Source: an uncultured Campylobacter sp.
GTDB lineage: Bacteria > Campylobacterota > Campylobacteria > Campylobacterales > Campylobacteraceae
Length of the DNA: 9,549 nt
Reading direction: 5' to 3'
Assembly (NCBI RefSeq): GCF_938030815.1
Contig: NZ_CALHII010000040.1
Location: forward strand, 1-9,549
The notes beneath the pieces are model-generated. The model saw nothing but the letters and a program-made list of their open reading frames with translations, did no database searches and was not told the DNA's origin. Shown piece by piece: positions 5,616-9,549 of this stretch; the first letter of the stretch is position 1, and each line of letters opens with the position of its first letter. A program made the translations under genes and the position numbers.

Positions 5616-6845
5616 ATGTCCACACACAAAACCCCACTGCTAGACAAACTCCTAGACCGCAACCTGCTCAAAAACGGCGAAACCTACGACAAAACCTTCG
5701 TTTGGCTTTTGCTGTGCCTGCTCTGCTTCGGCTTGGTGATGGTGTATTCCGCATCCGGCGCGCAAGCAGGGCTAAACAGCTACGACAACCGCGGCTTCTT
5801 TCTCATCAAACAAACCCAATTCGCCCTGCTCGGGCTGGCCGTCTCGTTCGGGCTGATGCGCGTGCCCCTGTGGCGCTGGCAACGCTGGACCACCTATCTC
5901 CTGCTGCTCACTCTAGCGGTGATGGCGGTCGTCCCGTTCACCGGCGAAATCGTCAACGGCGCGCGCCGCTGGCTCGCCACCCCGTTCGGCTTCAAAATCC
6001 AGCCCAGCGAGCTGTTCAAATTCATCACCATCATGTATATGGCGAGCTTTTTCAAACGCCGCGTCGATGTGCTGCACGACTTTCGCCGCGTGATTATGGT
6101 GGGCATGCCCATCGGCATCGGCATCGCGCTGGTGGCGCTCACGCGCGACTTAGGCTCCGCCATCGTTATCTTCGGCATCTTTATCTGCCTGCTTTATCTT
6201 GCCAACGTGCCGATGAAATGGTTTTGGGGCGCGGTTAGCGTCATGATTGCCGTTGCCACGCTGATGATTGTTACCTCCGAATTCCGCATGCGCCGCATGG
6301 AAGTGATGTGGCAGCCGTGGAAAGACCCCACCGGCGCAGGCTACCAAGGCTTGGGCTCGCTGCTTTCCATGAACCAAGGCGACCTGCTGGGCACAGGCTT
6401 GGGCAATGCCATCATGAAACGCGGCTTTCTGCCCGAAGCCCACACCGACTTCATCCTCGCCGTTATCGGCGAAGAGCTTGGCTTAATCGCCGTTGCCGCG
6501 CTCTCTTTTGTGTATCTCTGGATTATTTGGCGCGCCTTTTCCATCGGCAAACAAGCCCGCGACTTGGATTTGCATTTCAATTCATTTATCGCCACAGGCG
6601 TAGGCGTGTGGGTGGCGGCGCAAAGTTTTGTGAACATCGGCGTAAACATCAGCCTGCTGCCCAACAAAGGGCTCACCCTGCCGCTGGTTTCCTACGGCGG
6701 CTCCTCGCTGGTGATTATGCTGATTGCCTTCACCATGCTCTTGCGCGTGGATTATGAAAACCGTCTTTCCCTGCGCGGCTATTCCGTATCCGACCCGCGC
6801 GAGCGCAACGCCAAGCCCAGCAAAAGGCAGCCTGAAAACACATAA
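5616..6845 (+). CDS. ftsW: Septal peptidoglycan glycosyltransferase FtsW
   Basis: The 409-residue SEDS-family membrane protein polymerises lipid II at the division septum together with FtsI. Landmarks in order: GLVMVYSASGA at 39-49, NGARRWL at 114-120, QPSELFK at 129-135, RDLGSA at 177-182, LPEAHTDFILAVIGEELG at 272-289 (Asp278 corresponds to the essential SEDS aspartate) and NKGLTLPLVSYGGSS at 350-364. About ten membrane segments are expected. The septal paralogue is preferred over RodA because of the murG neighbour and the overall match to Neisseria FtsW. An in-frame TAA at 5601-5603 rules out a longer ATG start. No clear Shine-Dalgarno sequence precedes the ATG. The last six residues, RQPENT, are encoded by an in-frame DUS (6825-6836) just before the stop, a tail probably added by the uptake sequence. 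murD, usually near ftsW in dcw clusters, is absent here. Confidence 0.96.
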   Translation: MSTHKTPLLDKLLDRNLLKNGETYDKTFVWLLLCLLCFGLVMVYSASGAQAGLNSYDNRGFFLIKQTQFALLGLAVSFGLMRVPLWRWQRWTTYLLLLTLAVMAVVPFTGEIVNGARRWLATPFGFKIQPSELFKFITIMYMASFFKRRVDVLHDFRRVIMVGMPIGIGIALVALTRDLGSAIVIFGIFICLLYLANVPMKWFWGAVSVMIAVATLMIVTSEFRMRRMEVMWQPWKDPTGAGYQGLGSLLSMNQGDLLGTGLGNAIMKRGFLPEAHTDFILAVIGEELGLIAVAALSFVYLWIIWRAFSIGKQARDLDLHFNSFIATGVGVWVAAQSFVNIGVNISLLPNKGLTLPLVSYGGSSLVIMLIAFTMLLRVDYENRLSLRGYSVSDPRERNAKPSKRQPENT

Positions 6846-6874
6846 TGCCCAAGCAGCAAAAGGCAGCCTGAAAA
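6818..6874 (+). repeat. Tandem DUS-bearing direct repeat at the ftsW 3' end
   Basis: The same 21 bases (CAGCAAAA followed by GGCAGCCTGAAAA) occur at 6818-6838 and 6854-6874, 36 bases apart. Each contains an exact forward DUS, at 6825-6836 and 6861-6872. The first copy is coding and ends the FtsW protein; the second is just past the stop. This suggests a local duplication of the DUS with its flank. Confidence 0.75.
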
Positions 6875-6932
6875 GTATTTAGCATCACACAAGCACCGCT
6901 TTATATAAGCAAAAACAATTTTCAGGCTGCCC
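6861..6932. repeat. Inverted DUS pair between ftsW and murG
   Basis: The forward DUS at 6861-6872 faces a reverse copy at 6921-6932 that has one mismatch at its outer base (CCC instead of CCT). The 48 bases between them are AT-rich and contain the promoter-like words noted separately. A hairpin here would separate ftsW from murG on a transcript. Confidence 0.55.
6879..6909 (+). promoter_or_regulatory. murG: Possible promoter for murG (weak)
   Basis: TTAGCA at 6879-6884 (four of six) lies 17 bases before TATATA at 6902-6907, or 19 bases before TATAAG at 6904-6909 (five of six). It lies in the loop of the DUS pair, about 65 bases ahead of murG. The match is modest, so murG may instead depend on read-through from ftsW. 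Confidence 0.3.
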
Positions 6933-6974
6933 ATCGCTCCCGTTTAATAAACAGCCCAACCAGAAAGCCCAACC

Positions 6975-8051
6975 ATGACTCCCAAAACCATTCTCCTGAT
7001 GGCAGGCGGCACAGGCGGACACATCTTCCCCGCCCTAGCCGTTGCCCAATCGCTGCAACAACAAGGACACCGTGTTGTCTGGCTCGGCAGCCACGACAGC
7101 ATGGAACAACGTCTCGTGCCGCAGCACAACATCCCGCTGGAACTCATCGCCATGAAAGGCGTGCGCGGTAAAGGCATCCTGCGCAAACTCGCCCTGCCTC
7201 TGATGCTGCTGCGCTGCGTTCAGGCTGCCAAAGCCATCATCCGCAAACACCACATCGATGCTGTCATCGGCTTCGGCGGCTTTGTAACCTTCCCCGGCGG
7301 GCTCGCCGCCAAACTCCTGGGCGTGCCGATTTTTGTGCACGAGCAAAACGCCGTGGCGGGCATGGCAAACAAACGGCTCGCCAAATGGGCAGCGCGCGTG
7401 TTGTACGCCTTTCCCCAAGCCTTCCCGCAATACCCCGATGGCTTAGTGGGCAACCCCGTCCGCGCCGAAATCGCCGCCCTACCCGCGCCCGAAAGCCGCT
7501 TTGCCGAACGCCAAGGCAGCCTGAAAATCGCCATTGTGGGCGGCAGCTTGGGCGCGCAAGTGCTCAACGAAACCGTGCCCGTCGCGCTCGCCCTGCTGCC
7601 CCAAGCGCAACGCCCCATCATCACCCACCAATCAGGGCGCGGCAATTTAGCCACGCTGCAAGCTGCCTACCAGCAAGCAGGCGTAGCTGCCGAGTGCATT
7701 GAATTTGTGGACGACATGGTTGCCGTGTACCGCGATGCCGACGTGCTGATTTGCCGCGCAGGCGCGCTCACCATCGCCGAACTCACCGCCGCCGGCGTGG
7801 GCGCGCTGCTCGTGCCATTCCCCTACGCCGTGGACGACCACCAAACCGCCAACGCGCGCTACATGGTCGCCACCGAAGCAGGCTTGCTGCTGCCGCAATC
7901 GCAGCTCACCGCGCAAAAGCTCGCCCAAATCATCGGCGGCTTAACGCGCGAGCAATGCCTTGCATGGGCAAGCCGCGCCCGCACGCTCGCCATGCCGCAC
8001 AGCGCCGATAAAGTCGCCGAGATTGTGCTGGATACGATTGATACAAAATAG
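6975..8051 (+). CDS. murG: UDP-GlcNAc:lipid I GlcNAc transferase MurG
   Basis: The 358-residue GT28 enzyme adds GlcNAc from UDP-GlcNAc to lipid I at the cytoplasmic face of the inner membrane, making lipid II, the substrate of FtsW. Motifs in order: AGGTGGHIFPALA at 10-22, GFGGFVTFPGG at 99-109, VHEQNAVAGMANK at 121-133, GNPVR at 159-163, VGGSLGAQ at 188-195, HQSGRG at 218-223, CRAGALTIAEL at 260-270 and PYAVDDHQTANA at 283-294. Length is normal. The gene follows ftsW by 129 bases. A strong Shine-Dalgarno is not seen; instead AGCCCAACCA is repeated at 6953-6962 and 6966-6975, the second copy ending in the A of the start codon. Two DUS-like sites lie inside: an exact one at 7514-7525, read as GSLK, and a one-mismatch reverse copy at 7219-7230. 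The stop lies in a 15-bp tandem duplication. murC, the usual next gene, is not here. Confidence 0.97.
   Translation: MTPKTILLMAGGTGGHIFPALAVAQSLQQQGHRVVWLGSHDSMEQRLVPQHNIPLELIAMKGVRGKGILRKLALPLMLLRCVQAAKAIIRKHHIDAVIGFGGFVTFPGGLAAKLLGVPIFVHEQNAVAGMANKRLAKWAARVLYAFPQAFPQYPDGLVGNPVRAEIAALPAPESRFAERQGSLKIAIVGGSLGAQVLNETVPVALALLPQAQRPIITHQSGRGNLATLQAAYQQAGVAAECIEFVDDMVAVYRDADVLICRAGALTIAELTAAGVGALLVPFPYAVDDHQTANARYMVATEAGLLLPQSQLTAQKLAQIIGGLTREQCLAWASRARTLAMPHSADKVAEIVLDTIDTK
7514..7525 (+). repeat. DNA uptake sequence inside murG
   Basis: Exact AGGCAGCCTGAA in coding sequence, just upstream of the VGGSLGAQ motif region. The other murG site, at 7219-7230 on the minus strand, has one mismatch. Confidence 0.85.
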
Positions 8052-8068
8052 GCTGATACAAAATAGGC
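8039..8068 (+). repeat. Perfect 15-bp tandem duplication across the murG stop
   Basis: TGATACAAAATAGGC occurs twice without a gap, at 8039-8053 and 8054-8068. The first copy contains the murG stop (TAG 8049-8051). The second copy supplies the first four bases of the DUS that starts at 8065. It looks like a slippage or repair duplication at the gene/DUS edge. Confidence 0.9.
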
Positions 8069-8106
8069 AGCCTGAAAACGCCTCTCCCCCGTTTTCAGGC
8101 TGCCTA
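8064..8106 (+). terminator. DUS hairpin terminator after murG
   Basis: Bases 8064-8080 (TAGGCAGCCTGAAAACG) pair perfectly with 8090-8106, giving a 17-bp stem and a 9-base C-rich loop. Both DUS copies (8065-8076 and 8094-8105) are exact and in the forward-then-reverse order typical of neisserial DUS terminators. No T-run follows on the plus strand, so efficiency is uncertain. It separates the cell-wall genes from the lipoprotein genes. Confidence 0.75.
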
Positions 8107-8131
8107 AAACCACTTAAACGATGGAGAAACA

Positions 8132-8779
8132 ATGATGACAGCAACCCAATCCCACCGACCTGCATCCAGCAAACTCTTCCCCAGCATCCTTGCCCTTTTG
8201 CTTCTGACCTCTTGCTCACTCTACCAAGGAAAACTCAACACAGCCAACGAACCCAAGCTCAACCCAAATCCCAAGGAACGCTACGATTTCACCGTTACCT
8301 TGATAGAAGCTCCCACCAATTTGGTTGTTACCAATATCTGGGCGATTTACGAATCCAACTGCGAACAGCTGGTAGATAAATGGGCGGGGGCTTATAAGGA
8401 ATTAACCAAAGAATTTGCGCTTGAATTTCATAAAATTAAGCCGAATGTTTATCAGGCTACGATATTTGGCGATAAACTTGTGGATGAAAGCCGACCTGAT
8501 GGCATGGAGTGCCGTTGGAAATTATTGAGTGTTCCTGTTAGGTTAGAACCCAGCCCCAACTTGGCAGATATTCACTATTCAAGTGGGGTGGGTATTTCAC
8601 CAAATCATTATGTATCAGAAGGATACTGGAAGCGTGATGGCTACATTACGCGGTATCGCTTCAATGAGCCTAACAATAAAGGACATTTCTCTTTGAGTGC
8701 AGTTATAAGTAAAAATATGTTCGGTCCTATTCAGAAGCAACAATTAGCCACTATTCGTGTAGAACTACGGAGAAAATAA
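8132..8779 (+). CDS. Small secreted lipoprotein, copy 1 of a tandem pair
   Basis: The 215-residue protein has a lipoprotein signal peptide: ILALLLLTSC with lipobox LTSC and lipidated Cys28. The mature part has no family I recognise. It has an Asn/Pro-rich linker (NEPKLNPNPKE), then a soluble domain with two further cysteines, Cys77 and Cys127, also present in copy 2 and possibly a disulfide. GGAG at 8123-8126 is 5 bases before this ATG and 8 before the next (8135), so either Met may be used. Compared with copy 2, residues 50-110 are identical, while 24 of the last 105 differ. No DUS is found here and base use is AT-richer than in ftsW/murG, which suggests later acquisition. The neighbouring duplicated gene start hints at an effector-immunity type module, with this as a periplasmic immunity protein; this rests on layout alone. 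Confidence 0.85.
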   Translation: MMTATQSHRPASSKLFPSILALLLLTSCSLYQGKLNTANEPKLNPNPKERYDFTVTLIEAPTNLVVTNIWAIYESNCEQLVDKWAGAYKELTKEFALEFHKIKPNVYQATIFGDKLVDESRPDGMECRWKLLSVPVRLEPSPNLADIHYSSGVGISPNHYVSEGYWKRDGYITRYRFNEPNNKGHFSLSAVISKNMFGPIQKQQLATIRVELRRK

Positions 8780-8829
8780 TCATGACTACCCCTAAATTTG
8801 ACCGCCTAGCTATTACCCAAGCTGTGTTA
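8171..8829 (+). repeat. First unit of a ~720-base tandem duplication
   Basis: This unit matches 8888-9549. From 8281 onward the two run in register at an offset of exactly 720 bases with no gap; one codon differs in length near the start of the mature protein. It covers the lipoprotein gene and the first 16 codons of the next gene. The second unit reaches the window edge, so the true length of the match is unknown. Confidence 0.9.
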
Positions 8830-8850
8830 TTAAAATATACTTATTTTTAG
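8782..8850 (+). pseudogene. Orphan 5' fragment of the gene found after copy 2
   Basis: ATG at 8782 is preceded by GGAGA at 8769-8773, which overlaps the end of the lipoprotein gene, with good spacing. It encodes MTTPKFDRLAITQAVL and then LKYTYF before TAG at 8848-8850, 22 codons in all. The first 16 residues equal the start of the gene at 9502. The four base differences in this part are all synonymous. It is best read as the left-over start of a second copy of that gene. A real 22-residue peptide cannot be excluded. The AT-rich end (with TATACT at 8836-8841) might also serve as a -10 for copy 2, weakly supported. Confidence 0.65.
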
Positions 8851-8878
8851 TCAAATCACCAAAAGGAATTTATCACCC

Positions 8879-9499
8879 ATGTCCCACAAACTTACCCCCA
8901 GCATACTCGCCCTTTTGCTGCTGACTTCTTGTTCACTCACCCAAGGAAAATCCAAAATGACTGATTACGAACCTAAACTTAATCCCAACCCCACGCAACG
9001 CTACGATTTTACTGTTACGTTGATTGAAGCTCCTACTAATTTGGTGGTTACCAATATTTGGGCAATTTATGAATCCAACTGCGAACAGTTGGTAGATAAA
9101 TGGGCAGGGGCTTATAAGGAATTAACCAAGGAATTTGCGCTTGAATTTCATAAAATTAAGCCGAATGTTTATCAGGCTACGGTGTTTGGCGATAAGCTGT
9201 TGGATGAAAGCCGCCCTGATGGTACGGTGTGCCATTGGAAATTATTAGATGTTCCTGTTAGATTAGAACCTAGCCCCAATTTAGCAAACATCCATTACTC
9301 AGGTGGTGTTGGTACTGCTCCGAATGAATACGTATCAGAGGGATATTGGAGATATGAAGGCTACATCACGCGGTATCGCTTTAATGAACCCAGCACAGAG
9401 GGGCATAGTTCTCTGGGGGTACTTGAAAGTAAAAATATGTTTGGATCCATTCAGAAGCAACAATTAGCCACCATTCGTTTTGAATTACGGAGAAAATAA
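8879..9499 (+). CDS. Small secreted lipoprotein, copy 2 of a tandem pair
   Basis: The 206-residue protein starts MSHKLTPSILALLLLTSC, a standard lipoprotein signal peptide with lipobox LTSC and lipidated Cys18. AAGGAA at 8863-8868 is a likely ribosome binding site, somewhat distant from the ATG. The mature part matches copy 1: 61 residues from RYDF onward are identical, then 24 of 105 differ, including charge changes such as M125/E126 to T/V and S133 to D (copy 1 numbering). Cys68 and Cys118 are kept. I do not recognise the family. The stop is two bases before the ATG of the next gene, and the Shine-Dalgarno of that gene (GGAGA 9489-9493) lies within this coding sequence, so the two are probably translated together. 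This intact pair is the likely functional unit, with copy 1 a diverged extra. Confidence 0.85.
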   Translation: MSHKLTPSILALLLLTSCSLTQGKSKMTDYEPKLNPNPTQRYDFTVTLIEAPTNLVVTNIWAIYESNCEQLVDKWAGAYKELTKEFALEFHKIKPNVYQATVFGDKLLDESRPDGTVCHWKLLDVPVRLEPSPNLANIHYSGGVGTAPNEYVSEGYWRYEGYITRYRFNEPSTEGHSSLGVLESKNMFGSIQKQQLATIRFELRRK

Positions 9500-9501
9500 T
9501 C

Positions 9502-9549
9502 ATGACTACCCCTAAATTTGACCGTTTAGCCATCACCCAAGCTGTGTTA
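9502..9549 (+). CDS. Start of an unknown gene, runs off right edge
   Basis: ATG at 9502 is followed by MTTPKFDRLAITQAVL with no stop before the window ends, 16 codons in all. GGAGA at 9489-9493 stands eight bases before it. The same start follows copy 1, where the frame ends after 22 codons. There is no signal peptide at the visible N-terminus, so the product probably begins in the cytoplasm. The family cannot be told from 16 residues. By layout it could be the toxin or effector partner of the lipoproteins. Confidence 0.6.
   Translation, partial: MTTPKFDRLAITQAVL

Noticed and set aside
8132..9499. Naming the lipoproteins as a known immunity family (for example DUF3304-like or Tli)
   Set aside because: No diagnostic motif could be recognised by eye; only the lipobox and gene layout support the idea.

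Overview
The window joins two unrelated bacterial sequences at about position 4575-4605. The left part (1 to ~4590) looks like an oral, moderate-GC Campylobacter of the C. gracilis/showae/rectus kind. This is inferred from its many AAATTT-type words and from gene content; no marker gene proves it. The right part (~4590 to 9549) is clearly Neisseriaceae. It carries 13 exact and 3 one-mismatch copies of the 12-mer AGGCAGCCTGAA, a dialect of the Neisseriaceae DNA uptake sequence (DUS), which I recall as the Kingella (K. oralis/K. denitrificans) form. It also carries ftsW and murG. I found no DUS copy left of the boundary. Genes on both sides of the boundary have lost their 5' ends, so a chimeric assembly is the simplest reading. 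A real insertion is possible but less likely.

Left part: five minus-strand genes, read from high to low coordinates, form a surface-polysaccharide (LPS/LOS) operon. They are an ELM1-family putative glycosyltransferase (5' end lost at the junction), a GT4 glycosyltransferase, an O-antigen ligase-type membrane protein, a polysaccharide deacetylase, and a second GT4 glycosyltransferase that runs off the left edge. All four junctions are 4-base ATGA overlaps, so translation is probably coupled. Both end genes carry a hydrophilic, low-complexity in-frame segment built from degenerate repeats.

Right part: the C-terminal end of a GH3-like (ANL superfamily) protein is followed by 587 bases without a gene, filled with DUS copies mostly arranged as inverted pairs. 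Then come ftsW and murG (lipid II polymerisation and synthesis), without the usual dcw neighbours murD and murC. A perfect 17-bp DUS hairpin closes murG. After it the sequence becomes AT-richer and DUS-free and holds a roughly 720-base tandem duplication. Each unit has a small lipoprotein gene followed by the start of another gene (MTTPKFDRLAITQAVL). In the first unit that second gene is cut to 22 codons; in the second it runs off the right edge. This layout resembles duplicated lipoprotein immunity genes next to a toxin or effector, but that function is inferred from layout only.
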